Source: Pratylenchus scribneri (lineage: Eukaryota > Nematoda > Chromadorea > Rhabditida > Pratylenchidae). From it: DNA of 64,000 nucleotides. Position numbers and translations under genes: made by a program. Below are positions 53,642 through 64,000 of the stretch, piece after piece (the first letter of the stretch is position 1; each line of letters begins with the position of its first letter). Below the pieces are notes generated by a model. The model worked only from the letters and a program-made list of their open reading frames with translations, made no database searches and had not been told where the DNA came from. The DNA lies in assembly GCA_030063045.1 (NCBI GenBank), contig JAQSEB010000017.1, positions 1,612,001-1,676,000 on the forward strand. Direction: 5' to 3'.

Positions 53642-54428
53642 TTATTCGTTCAATACTCCGAAATAATCTAAAAATTAAAAGATATAGGATGAAGATGAAT
53701 TGTTAGGGAAATGTAAACCAAAACTAAAATATTGCGTTTAAGGTTTTTATTTTCGTATTGTTGTGGGTTTTACAGTTTATCTATTCTCTCAATCAACGAT
53801 TCTATTCTATCGAAATTAACCCATCTTCTGTTTATTTTGTGTTTGTTTGCGCATTTCATCGAAAAGCTTTTTTTCTAAATCCGAAACATCATTATTTTTT
53901 AGAATAATATGCAATCCCCATAAATTAAAGTCAAAATGTCCAAAAACCTCTTTGGGTGAAAAACGTGCTAGTCTAGCCCCCTCTTTATTTTATTATATTA
54001 TATTATGATATGATTATGATCTTCTTAGTATTCGTATTCTTCAATTAAAAGAAAATTAAAAATGACAAAATAAAAAATTGAATTTGTAATCAAATATTAT
54101 AAAATGAATATCCTATTTTATTTTTAAGTCAATTTATTGTTTATTATTCATTAATCATTATTAATATTTGAAGCAGACTAGGAATATTAGGCACAATTTA
54201 ATATAAGAATATGAATAGATTGATTGATTGGGTATCGTCGATATCATCTTTCTGGTTGATTTTGTTGACTCTTTGAATAATTTTGAGCAATTTATAAAAA
54301 TGTCAAAAAATATTGCGAAAGGAGATTCTGCGAATAGGTCAAAGGCACAAATTGATTAAAAAGCAGTTGAGTTGAGGTTGATTGATGTCTAATGAAGCAA
54401 ATTCCTAGTCAATCCTCCTCCTTTTCTT
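53642..54428. other. Intergenic, rps-9 promoter side to gyg-1 3' end
   Basis: Very AT-rich, with no supported gene. The rps-9 promoter should be near 53650-53900. Confidence 0.4.
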
Positions 54429-56241
54429 CTATTCCAATGATTTTGCCATTTTCTCTTGGATGTTCTCGAATGAGTCGGCACCTAAATGGATTAAAATTAC
54501 AATAATTGTTATAATAAAATGTTACCCAAATAATCGGGAATTCCAGCCTCCCATGCCTCATAGCGACCCATCATTTTGCGTTGTTCAATGGTGGATGTAG
54601 ATTGTTCCTTAAAAACAAAAATTAATTATTTCATATTATTAATGTTATTTGGTTTAATGTTAGTTTTTAATTCACAACACAACAAAAAACACACAATAAT
54701 TAAGGGCATTCCAATTTCAACAGCAGGCACCACAATTTCGTCTGCTTCCTTTTTGGGTTCGAAAAATTTCTCCTGTGTGGCTCTTATTCCAACATCAGTG
54801 GAAGGAATGTCCATTTGTTGGGTTTGAAGTGAAATAAAAGGAGTAGCAGTGTTTTGGCTGTGCTGATATTGAAATTGTTCAATCGGATTGTCGATTGTCT
54901 AACAATAAATTATTTTTGGGGGTTTTGGGTGACTAATTAATTTTTGTTATTTGATTTGGATTGAATATTAAATCGAGTTAGATATTTCACAGCAAACTTA
55001 CGAATGGATAATTAGTGGAAATTGTGGACGAGGAGGAAGAAGGTTGTTGGTGAGTATCATCAGCATTTGTAAATACCATCAAATTTGGGGGCAAATGTTC
55101 CTTGACAAGTTGGAAATAAACATTGCGCCATTGCTTTAGATTAACAATTTAATTATAAAAATTGAATGAGAATTAAACCTGATGATATTCCGAAACAAAT
55201 GTGACACCTTGGCTGCTTCCCTCATAATGCTGAACAAGCCAGGGTTTTTGTTTGCCCAAAAAATGGATTATTTTGATTTGTGGTGCAAATCTTTAAATTT
55301 AAAATTTATTATTTAAATTGATCGAACAAAACCTTTTGAGCGCAGCGGCATAAGAATAAATGGCAGCCGTGGTCACATTGTATGTGAATGGAAGTCGATG
55401 AGATGCATCCATTTCCCGCCAATTGCTTTAATTGGTTTTGTTTTAAATTTAATAATTTTCTCCGAACCTGAAATATGCATTCAGAAGTCCTTGGTCACCA
55501 CCATCAAAAGATCCATGCGAAATGGCAAATTGGAGGAGATTATGATAAGTTGCCATTGAGGGGACGAACACAAATACGCCTAAAATGAATAGGAAATTAT
55601 TTATTGAATAATGCGGTTTGTAAACCTGTGTTGAAAATGTCTGGCCATCCAATGTCTGGGGCAGCCGAAAACTCGGGTCTTTCAAATAGTTCATCGCAAT
55701 TTTGCACAACCTTTGGAATTAATTACTAATTTTGTGTATTTATTAGCCAACTTACAAAAGTGTCCGCATCCATAAAGACACATTTTGCATATTGTGTCAA
55801 TCGCCAGCAATGTAATCTATTTTAAATAAAAGAAAATTTACATATTTATTTGACTGATAAATTCGTTTACTTTGTGAATGTGCAACCAAGATCTGGACGG
55901 CCGATCAAAGATAAATTTTCGGCGTCGTTGCTGTCCAGCACATTCACCTAAATTAAAAATATTGTAATTCAATTCGTTAAAAGGATATTTTACCTCCGTA
56001 TAATCATCAAAAACTTGTTGGAGTTGAGTTCTAAATTATATGTAATTAATTCCAAAAAGATTAATTAAACTTACTTTAAATTTGGTGAGATTCCCGCGGT
56101 AAACATAATATGCAATTTATGTTTTGTGCCGACATTTCGCAAAGAATGGGCCAGAACCAACGCACCAACCGCATAGCCATCCGTGGTAGCCAAAGTGACC
56201 CACGCCATCGGCAGCTCATTTGAAGAAGTAGAATCAGTCAT
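54429..56241 (-). CDS. gyg-1: Glycogenin
   Basis: Glycogenin primes glycogen synthesis by glucosylating itself on a tyrosine. The ATG at 56241 starts [20 protein letters not shown], followed by [15 protein letters not shown]. The GT8 metal site FMDADTFV is present, as are [11 protein letters not shown] and [13 protein letters not shown]. The acceptor tyrosine region appears as [13 protein letters not shown], and [11 protein letters not shown] follows. The C-terminal segment [18 protein letters not shown] matches the glycogen-synthase binding motif, and the protein ends MAKSLE with a TAG at 54429. The linker between catalytic domain and tail is Ser/Thr/Gln-rich. At least nine short exons are needed. 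No breaks are seen. Confidence 0.93.
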
Positions 56242-56436
56242 TTTATTTTTTCAATTAATTTTATGCTAAAAATAAACTAGTGGACGTAAGGGAAATGGGG
56301 CATAAGGGAAGTGGGTGTAAGGAATATGTGGGAAGGATTTAGTAAGATGTCGGGAGGGATTACAGCCTTCTGTTCATGTTAACGCGCCAAGGCGCGTTCG
56401 ACCTACCCTAGGGATTCGGATTTTGAAATTATTTAA

Positions 56437-56608
56437 AGGTCGCGGGCAGGCTCGCTTCGCTCGCCAGCTCTTCTTTAGGTCTTTTGCAGGCTCGCTTCGC
56501 TCGCCCGCTCTTCTTTAGGTCGTGTGCAGGCTCGCTTCGCTCGCCCGCTTTTATTTAGGTCGTGTGCAGGCTCGCTTCGCTCACTCGCTCTTCTTTAGGT
56601 CGTGTGGA
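56437..56608. repeat. 40-bp GC-rich tandem repeat, four copies
   Basis: AGGTC starts at 56437, 56477, 56517, 56557 and 56597, an exact 40-bp period. Each copy contains CAGGCTCGCTTCGCTCGCC and ends CTCTTCTTT or a near variant. It is strongly GC-rich against its surroundings. Confidence 0.92.
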
Positions 56609-56619
56609 GGCGGATTTCA

Positions 56620-56940
56620 AAACTATTATAATTTTTGAATTCTCCATATTCGATAATCCCTGAATCCCAATTTTCATCTCAATCCGCTCATATTTCCATT
56701 TTTGAACTATTTTGAACCGGTTTGCAAACCCCCGGTTGCGCGGATCATTAAACCAATATCATTTTTGGATTCTTCATAACCTAAAACCCCCAAATCCCAA
56801 TTTTCTCCTCAATCCAACAAAATTTCCCTTTTTTTAACTTTTCTAAACCGGTTTGCAAACCGCCAGTTGCGCGGATCATTAAATCATTATCATTTTTGAA
56901 TTCTCCATGGCCGATAACCCCCGAGTCCCAATTTACACCT
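56620..56940. repeat. About 126-bp direct repeat, two and a half copies
   Basis: Copies share ATTATCATTTTTGAATTCTCCAT-like starts, a TCCCAATTTTC-type middle and the conserved end CCGGTTTGCAAACC, then GTTGCGCGGATCATTAAA. Divergence between copies is moderate. It lies directly beside the 40-bp repeat. Confidence 0.8.
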
Positions 56941-57821
56941 CCCAACTCCAACATTTTATATAGGGTTAGCTCTGGAGTGGGATATGGCCAAACCATGACT
57001 TGCGCATAGAAGTTAACAAACTCCTCCTAGGCCAAGCTGCGCAGTCCAACATGCTATATACCATTTTAAAGCCCCCACTTGGGTGCGGGTCTCCAGCTAT
57101 ATTTTATTTCAAAATATCCATACACAAAAAAGTTATAACCAAAAATGTAAAAAATCGGGTCAAATTCTAAGTCCAAAAACCGGTTTTCCCCCTCTTCTAA
57201 TGACCTGGCCAAAACCAACCTCACCCAAAATCATGCCCGAATTCATCTATACGTGTGCATTCTGGATGAACTTTTCCAACTCCCATCTCCCAACTCCCAA
57301 CCGGAACCTTATTCTACCCAAAAACGTTGGCGACATTTCTTTTTATATTATATATAATTTATATCATTATATAGCATAAATGGTGTCTGGATGAAATGTT
57401 TAATTGTGGATGAAGGATAAAAATATTTCTTGGCTGGAAACATTAACCGAGTGTGTTTCTATTTAATGTTGGTCATTACTCATTAGTCTTCATCCGTTTT
57501 TTGCTAAAGCATTTATTGATTTAGCAATATCTTCATTTTTCCTATAATAGATTGGATGGATGCGAGACAGTTGTTAATAGATAATAGGTCATCATAAGAT
57601 TGTCATATTCGTAAATCGCAACTTAATTAACTAATGCTGATCTATGCCAATTTATCCATAGAACTTTCCATTTTAATTGAAAATATTAGGGCAAAATTAA
57701 CCCAATGCAATAAAATCAGATAAAATGGAAATTGGAAACAAAACATTTATATAATAGATCAAACATCAAAATAAAACCAATCAAATTGAATTAAATAAAT
57801 ATTGGTCATCGTGAAATAAAT
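56941..57821. other. Intergenic, no gene seen
   Basis: AT-rich flank of the proteasome gene's 3' end. A 98-codon plus frame (57083-57379) has no recognisable features. Confidence 0.4.
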
Positions 57822-58783
57822 TTAGAGATTCTGAATGTGTTCTCGCAATTCAGCCTTGGTCAGTCGCTTGAATCCCTCATTTCGAGTGCAAATAACAAGT
57901 TCAACGTTCTCCTCAGTCATTCCAATCCTTAATTGAATTCATTACTTCATTAATTTTCATTAAATCTTACTCGTATGATTCACGAAGAGTAAGCAAAGCG
58001 GTGTGGATGGCGTCGGCCTGTTCATTGGTCTCATTGTAGCGTTTCTCCAAAAATGTCTTCGCATTTGTGTCATTCTTCCCAATAGCCGTTGCATTCCAAG
58101 GAAAGTAGGAACCCTGTGAATTTTATAATTAAATTAAAATTTGTAAAATGATAAACCGATGGATCAGCCTGGAACAGCAAAGGTCCCTTCTCTGCATCCC
58201 ATCCGCCGATCAATGTGGAAACACCAAATGGACGGACACCACTTAAAAAATTAGTCATTTAATTGTAAAATGTATAAAACAAACCCAGATTGTGTGTACT
58301 CCTGCATAATGGCGGCAACTTTGGAGACGAGCTGAATCACCGGAATCTCTTCGCCATAAAGAAGTTCATATTCCATTGCAATTTTGCGGGCCTTTCTCAC
58401 AAGAACTCTGTGAATTTATTTTACTTTTAATATTTTTTTAATTTAAATAAAACCTGTTATCCGCACCCATTCCGCTGTAAACGCAGCCAATATGGTCCGT
58501 GATCTTCTCAATTTTGTTCTCCGGATTGTACAGGACCGATTGCTTATTCTCCGTGGCAAGAACAACACAGTCCGTTGCTAAAATGTTAGCAATTAGTAAT
58601 TATTTTACTGAGATCTAAACAATAAACCTTTCAATCCAACAGAAGGAGGCCCATTTTTGACGGCATTCATCGCATATTCAATTTGCATAAGCTTTCCGGA
58701 AGGGCTTAAATTTAAGATTTAGATAGCTTTTTTAATTGATGTTACCTGAACGTCGTGAGTGAGAAGCTATATCGGTCGCTCAT
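57822..58783 (-). CDS. pas-2: Proteasome subunit alpha type-2
   Basis: Alpha-2 is part of the outer ring of the 20S proteasome. The ATG at 58783 starts [18 protein letters not shown], the alpha-subunit N-terminal signature, followed by [20 protein letters not shown]. Later exons include [38 protein letters not shown] and [20 protein letters not shown], then NATAIGKN. The last exon ends [13 protein letters not shown] with a TAA at 57822. Six short exons and a normal length of about 230 residues. No irregularity seen. Confidence 0.96.
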
Positions 58784-59538
58784 ATTTGATTTTTGAATTT
58801 ATAATTTAAAGAATAATCGATCTATAAAGAGAATTTAGGGATTTATGAAAATGCTTAATTTTATCAAAGACAATCATTTTTATTTTCTGAGTGCTAGCGC
58901 TGCGGAATTTGTTATATTATTTTTATGGTGCGGTGGAATTATTTATGCCCGCCCATATTACCTAGTACCTATAACTACGAAAGAAAAGCCAAAAAGGATG
59001 GATGGGTAATCGATGATCGGCGAATGTATAAAATACTTAGGAATCCTAATTGCAATTAGCAAAGCTATTATTTTTATAAGTAAGCTTTAGCTTAAGCTTA
59101 AGGTGGCGATTGATTTAATTAATTCGTTTATTTATAAAACCACCGATGAATGATGATACGATGCGATGATGATGATTGATGAATGAATGATGTGAATGTG
59201 AATGTGCAATGCCAATGCGATGTCTGATCTCTGATGTGATGTGACATGTGACTATGAATTGAATATGAATTGAGAAATGAGAAGTGACGAAACCGCGCAG
59301 CAAGCAGAGAGCAAGCAGACACATCGAAAAAAATTTCTTGGGATTCTTTTTCTTAAATATAAACATTAAGCCAAAAAATGATCTAAATTTAAAAGAACAT
59401 GAATATTCCTTCAAATTCTCTCACATTAGTCAATCGTCCGCAATTTTACGACACTAATAAAATGTGACGTAGTTTTTTGTTTTACTATTCTTTTAAAATG
59501 AATAAAAATAAAAAATCATTAATTTTTTTCAGCTAAAA
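58784..59538. promoter_or_regulatory. Divergent intergenic region, pas-2 / Josephin gene
   Basis: Separates two divergent genes. At 59140-59290 there is a run of GATGA/AATGTGAATG simple repeats. It resembles, in reverse complement, the CACATTC-rich stretch near 34900-35040. Short frames here are of low complexity. Confidence 0.4.
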
Positions 59539-60438
59539 ATGGCTGCAGAAATAGCCGATATAGAAAATCAACAAATAAGGCAAATTTATCATGAAAAGCA
59601 AAGGAAACAATTGTGCTTACTCCACACTTTGAACAATTTATTCCAGCGAAGAGAATTTGAACAACAAGAACTTGATGCAATTTGTGAAAAGTTTGATTTT
59701 AATTTATAAAATAAAAATTAATTATTTTTCATTCAGCCTTGATGGACGACGTTGGTTAAATCAGCATCGATCGTGGATTGGGATGGGCAATTATGATGCA
59801 AATATCCTTTTGGTTGCTTTGCAAAATAGAGGTCTAGTTGGCCGATGGTTTGACAGAAGAATGTAATCATTTTAAATGATATTTAATTTAACTAAAAACG
59901 AAATTTTAGGCAGACTACCCGAATTGATCATGACCGAATTATTGCCTACATTTTCAATATTCCAACCACTCCAATTGCAATTTTGCCATTCTACAAAGGA
60001 AGACATTGGGTTAATTTTTGTTATATTTAAAAATTCTTGAATCGTGAGACGTGAAGGGATTATAAGCATTTAAATTTTGAAGAATTTTTTTAACATTAAA
60101 AGCTATGATGAACTAGCAAGTTAAGGTTCGACTTTTCTTTAATCAATCATCTCATAGCATTCCATCAATTTAAACAATATTTTGTTGGTTGGAACATTAA
60201 TTGGCATTTAATATAGAAAATGAAAATACACAAAAAAAATACTTAAATATTTCACTATTTTCAGTTTCCAATTGTGCGCATCGACCATGTCCATTACAAT
60301 TTGGATTCCAAACTGCCAAATCCCGTCCAAATCGACGATTTTCCTGCCTTCATTGAAAGAAATTTGACCGATCAAAATGAACTTTTGTTGGTAGTGAATC
60401 CGGAAAATGAAGAAAAATGCATTCGCCTTGCCACATAA
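59539..60438 (+). CDS. Josephin-domain deubiquitinase (JOSD1/2-like)
   Basis: Josephin domains are Cys proteases that remove ubiquitin. The ATG at 59539 starts MAAEIADIENQQ. The catalytic Cys lies in KQLCLLHTLNNLFQ, and the second exon includes WIGMGNYDANILLVALQNRG. The catalytic His is in YKGRHWFPIVRIDHVHYNLD, followed by Asn-containing SKLPNPVQI. The protein ends NEEKCIRLAT with a TAA at 60438. Four exons, about 190 residues, with nothing beyond the Josephin domain, which fits JOSD1/JOSD2 rather than ataxin-3. All catalytic residues are present. Confidence 0.93.
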
Positions 60439-61377
60439 ATCACATTCAATATTAATCCAATATTTGCTGGAGAATTGACGACGGGTCAGCAACATTTCAC
60501 ATCCAAAATTGCCTTTTCATTCATTATTCATTTATTTTTTATCAAAATTCATAAAACAACGCAATTTATTTTATTAAGAGGAATAAAATAATTTTATTGA
60601 ACAAATTAAGACTTTTTAAACCATTTCCACTCAATTTCCCCAATTTCTTCTGACCATTAATCGACGACCGCATCCGCCACCCTCAATCCCCCCCATTCCA
60701 TATTCCCCATTTATATTCATTTTCATTTGATGCGGTCAATAAGGCGCCTCAGGCCGACCACTGCGGTGGAGAAGGAAGGAAGAAACCAATAATTTTCGCT
60801 CCATTCCAAGTTCGACCCCCTCCCCTTCCCCTTAGGGCAGAAGGTGGGTGAAAATGGTTTGGTGGCTGATGGTCGTCGATTGGATTGGGGGTGGGTGGGT
60901 CGAATGGGGCGCATTGATGAATGAATTGGAATGGGCGCTGAAAGGGCGGCGCAAAATGAGTAACTATTTTGCGGCTGCAATTCTCCGTTCTTCTCACCGC
61001 CGATTTGTTGTTGATTGGTATTTTCCACATTCATTTCCATTTAGCCTTCTTCCCTCCCCCTTTCTCATTGGCCTCAAATTTGCATTAATTAGGGCCATTC
61101 AATTCAAACCAGCCGCCAATTCATTTGATTTTTTTTCAATTTTTTGCCCCGAATCGACGCCATTCGCAACATTCTTCATTTTCATTTCCATTTGTCCATT
61201 TTTTGCCCATTGTTTTCCTCCTCATTTGCCCACGGCAACCTCTCATCCCAAACATTTTCCCTTCCAGCAAAAAATAATGACCATTTTGTTGGATTTGCCT
61301 CCAGCCAATTCCCCATTATTCCACCTTTCCTCATTTTCCTTCATTTTGTCATCGTCCATTTCCTCGGCCATTGTTGG
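60439..61377. other. Unresolved spacer with frames on both strands
   Basis: Overlapping frames at 60723-61040 (-) and 60848-61381 (+). The minus one ends FLPSFSTAVVGLRRLIDRIK and could be a 3' exon, but I found no partner exon. Confidence 0.3.
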
Positions 61378-62953
61378 ATGATGTGTTCTTCCATTCTTCT
61401 CCTCTTCCTCTTCATTATTGCCACCAATTTTTTGGCCCTAAATAATGCATTTGCCACTTTTGATGCATTCATGGCCAACGATCGATGCTCCCTGCTACTC
61501 AGGTGAGCCTTTAGCCGTCCTTATCTTGATGACCAATCAGCAAGCATTTTGCCTATCTTAAATAATTTATTCCCCATAATTTAACCACAGCAATTTGCTG
61601 ACGAGTTTCACCCGTAAGGGAATTCGGTACTACTGGAGTTTAAGGGCTGGAAAGGAAAAAGGATGATGAAGACGAAGAAGGAGAAGAAGAAGATAATGAT
61701 GAGGTTGATGAAGAAGATGATGAAGAAGATCATCTCAGCTTCTTCTCTTCTTCTTCATCTCCCTCATCCTTTTCCCTTTCAGCCATTAAACTCTGCATTA
61801 ATACTGGGAATTCTCCCTTCCAATTCAACTCATTAAATCAAATTGGGCATAAAATTACCCTCATCATCCATCACATTTATGGTTTCCCCTTTAACCTTGC
61901 CCTTTTCCCCCACTTTCAGTAGTGGCCCATCCAATGCGCAAAGTGTCCGTTCTGTTCAACTCAGTTGCCTTCAAGTTTGCCTCTTCATTCCCTCAAATTC
62001 GCTGATTTCATGCCATTTAGGGTGCCCTTTTATGGGAGAATGCTGCCGGCTCATTGTTGGCCACATTTTCTCCTCCCCATCAAATCCGTCAAGGAAAATG
62101 CCAAATTTGTTTGCGTTTTCCTGAACAATTGCCCGAGGGAACAATCATCCATAGGATTCGTTCGTTCCTTTCAATCCATTTGCCCCAAATCCAAATTCAA
62201 TTTTAATCCATTTTCAGTTGAATCCAAATTGTTACCGTTTCCTTCGCCTTCGGCCAATTCACTTCATTGCTTTCCCATCAATTTTCCCTCTGAGCACCTT
62301 CAACTTTTCATTCGAATTTCACCCAATGAAATTGGCCAAAAATTGAGCATTTATTATGCAATGGAAAAAGTCGAAGACGATGACGGTTAGAACAGAAATT
62401 AAAATTAAAACATTAATATTTAAGGGAATTCTGCCAACATTCAATGTGGTCTTTGCCCTCAATCCAGATTTTTGGAACAATTTTGCTCTGCCAATTTTGG
62501 TACATTCCATTCATTTTTTTTTGGCAAAAATTATTTTCCTTTCAGTTTTCATTGGCAAACTCCTCCACCGTCATCCAGAAGGCAATTTGTTCGAATTTTC
62601 CGCCGAATCCCCGCTCATTCGACGTCCTTTACTCCTAACCCATATTCACAATGAAAATGACCAATTCAATAGCAGTAAATCCAATCCAAAATCACCGAAT
62701 TCAAATACATTTTCAGCCAATCTTTTCACCAATTGTCCCTCAAATGCGCAGCCTCAATTCCGGCCTTCCTTTCACACCAAATTCGGTGCCAAATTCTCCC
62801 AAATTTCTTTTAATTTATTTTCCATCCCCATTTTCAGTGGTTGTGGCCAATGCCCAACTTGGATTTGGCCGCCTCCTTTGCCTTTTGGAATTCTCTCAAT
62901 TCCAATCAATTCCACCGGAATCTGCGCCTTGTGACATCAATTTGAGGAGATAA
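61378..62953 (+). CDS. Unnamed, probably secreted multi-exon protein
   Basis: I do not recognise the family. The ATG at 61378 starts a clear signal peptide (MMCSSILLLFLFIIATNF), followed by ANDRCSLLL and a GT donor at about 61502. Later exons look coding by phase and content: HPMRKVSVLFNSVAFKF (about 61930), VPFYGRMLPAHCWPH and KSVKENAKFVCVFLNN (about 62020-62120), EHLQLFIRISPNEIGQKLSI (about 62300), GILPTFNVVFALNPDFWNNF (about 62425), and a last exon with ANAQLGFGRLLCLLEF ending NLRR at 62953. There is no second membrane helix, so secretion or a luminal site is inferred. A purine-rich foldback lies in the first long intron. Exon joins are tentative. Confidence 0.5.
61617..61820. repeat. Purine-rich inverted repeat in an intron
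   Basis: The left arm GGGAATTC...AGGGCTGGAAAGG is followed by a GATGAAGAAG-rich run. The right arm mirrors it (CTTCTTC-rich, then CCCTTTCAGCC and GGGAATTCTCCC). Arms are imperfect; total about 200 bp, no coding capacity. Confidence 0.7.
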
Positions 62954-63240
62954 AAGAAATAAAGAAATGTGTAGATGAATAAAATACGGGTCAATTTATA
63001 TATTTATAAAAATACGGGTGAATCGATGTGAACATTTTTTTCGAACTATTTTCTCAATTTTTTATTGTAAAATAAATTTATTCCTTCATAAAATGCCACT
63101 TTTCATAATTTGGACTTTTCTTTTTGTCGAAAATTTCGCATTTGATTTGCCGGTGGCTGAAAAGACGGCGAAATATCATTTGGCGGATCCACCGGGTCGG
63201 TTGGGCCCAATTCAAGCTGAAAATGTTGGAAATTTTGGCA

Positions 63241-64000
63241 TCAATTCCTCCGATCATTTCCCACCCTCAAAAGATTGTCCCTCGGGTCGGAATGGGTCAC
63301 TTTGCCCTTCAAGAGGGTTGGGCCTGAAGGCACAATGGAGGTGGCCACACTTGGCAACATTTTTTGCCGTAAAAGAATTGGCCCAAGTAGACGAATGGCC
63401 AATTCACCAATTGGGGCGCAGAGCAAAAGGGCCAATAAAGATGTTTGGCCCAAAAGGTCGAAGCCATCCTCATTTTTGGCGGGATGGTAAATGAATGGCA
63501 AAAGTGCAGTCTGCAATGTTCCCTTGGGCAAAAGGGCCAAACCCAGGAAAATGCGCTCCTGCGGCTGGGACGGCTGAAAACAGGCAAAGGCAATGGCCAA
63601 TGAGGAAATAAAACGAATGGCCAAGGAAAGAAGGAGAATGAGGAGGGATTGGCCCAAAAGGGCAAATGAGAATGGTGGGGAGGAGAAGTCGAGAAAAGTG
63701 CCAAGCAAAAGGAATAACAAGGGATAGGTAAACAATTCCCAAATCAGTCTGAATCCATTCTCCTCCATTCGGGTCTGTATAAAAGAAATTGGAAAAATAT
63801 TCTCGGTTGCCCATTTCAATTCCATTTCCCACTCTTCGATGATTGTCCATTTGCCATTGCATTGAGCCGGTGGCGGCCATCAAAAAGACGGCCATTGGGC
63901 CGGAAAGTGTGCATCCAATTAAACGGCACCCAAAATGGAAGGCACATCCCGAGATTAGAAGCAAAAATGCCCGTTGAAAATGAACCCAATGTGCATCGGA
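63241..64000 (-). CDS. SLC9B/NHA-type Na+/H+ antiporter, partial
   Basis: SLC9B (NHA) antiporters exchange cations for protons across membranes and belong to the CPA2 group. On the minus strand the window edge shows GCAFHFGCRLIGCTLSGPMA. Then comes LIWELFTYPLLFLLLGTFLDF, two further hydrophobic spans, and the diagnostic loop PQERIFLGLALLPKGTLQTALL (compare the family's RIF...W-PKATVQAA). SLLALLLCAPIGELAIRLLGPILL follows, and a polar tail ends VGNDRRN at a stop at 63241. The 5' two-thirds lie beyond position 64000. A plus-strand frame (63018-63494) is its antisense shadow. Exon borders near 63790 are approximate. Confidence 0.75.

Noticed and set aside
60723..61040. 105-residue minus-strand frame ending LRRLIDRIK
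   Set aside because: Could be a 3' exon, but no partner exon with matching phase was found.
63018..63494. 158-residue plus-strand frame near the right end
   Set aside because: Most of it is antisense to the SLC9B-like exon, which has clear family motifs.

Overview
This is an AT-rich eukaryotic window with many very short introns (often 40-60 bp, ending TTTCAG or TTTTAG) and dense, mostly single-copy genes. Recognised proteins match nematode gene content: a teneurin, BRE-3/Egghead, SQV-3, MIG-22-like CHPF, a patched-related (PTR) protein, a WAGO-like Argonaute and PAS-2. The organism is therefore very probably a nematode. The species cannot be fixed from the sequence; a clade IV (Tylenchina-like) worm would fit, but this is only an impression.

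Layout. 1-5722 (+): 3' part of a teneurin. 6245-7035: satellite array 1. 7154-7289: a perfect-looking palindrome. 7519-7767 (+): small two-exon ORF. 8842-10888 (+): bre-3/egghead mannosyltransferase. 11397-12497 (-): sqv-3/B4GALT7. 12836-13467 (+): V-ATPase proteolipid. 13657-16283 (+): two unnamed genes. 16413-20924 (+): mig-22/CHPF, with satellite array 2 inside an intron. 21188-25469 (-): patched-related protein. 26697-29611 (-): AUTS2/tay-like Gln/Asn-rich protein. 30770-33007 (-): Lys-rich AT-hook protein. 33568-34344 (-): NDUFS8. 35279-39162 (+): Argonaute with a foldback element in an intron. 40058-43446 (-): SAXO-like microtubule-repeat protein. 44491-48006 (-): Rab26/37-type GTPase with satellite array 3 in an intron. 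48656-49845: 1.2-kb palindromic element. 50010-51306: satellite array 4. 51511-53641 (-): rps-9, split by an 864-bp inverted-repeat element with an exact 8-bp target duplication. 54429-56241 (-): glycogenin. 56437-56940: tandem repeats. 57822-58783 (-): proteasome alpha-2. 59539-60438 (+): Josephin deubiquitinase. 61378-62953 (+): unnamed, probably secreted protein. 63241-64000 (-): SLC9B/NHA-type antiporter, running off the window.

Biology. Three glycosyltransferases lie within 12 kb: bre-3 makes the mannosyl-glucosylceramide core, sqv-3 adds the first galactose of the glycosaminoglycan linker, and mig-22/CHPF acts in chondroitin polymerisation. Teneurin is a cell-surface neighbour and glycogenin a distant one. 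There is no sign that they form an operon, because strands alternate. The most unusual signals are structural: the transposon-like insertion that breaks rps-9 while leaving a perfect target duplication, an in-frame TAA inside an otherwise conserved mig-22 exon, two GC-AG introns, four arrays of one satellite family (two within introns, both read in the same sense as their host gene), and four long palindromes or foldbacks.

Exon coordinates were worked out by hand from codon continuity and GT/GC-AG borders; where I could not join exons I say so.
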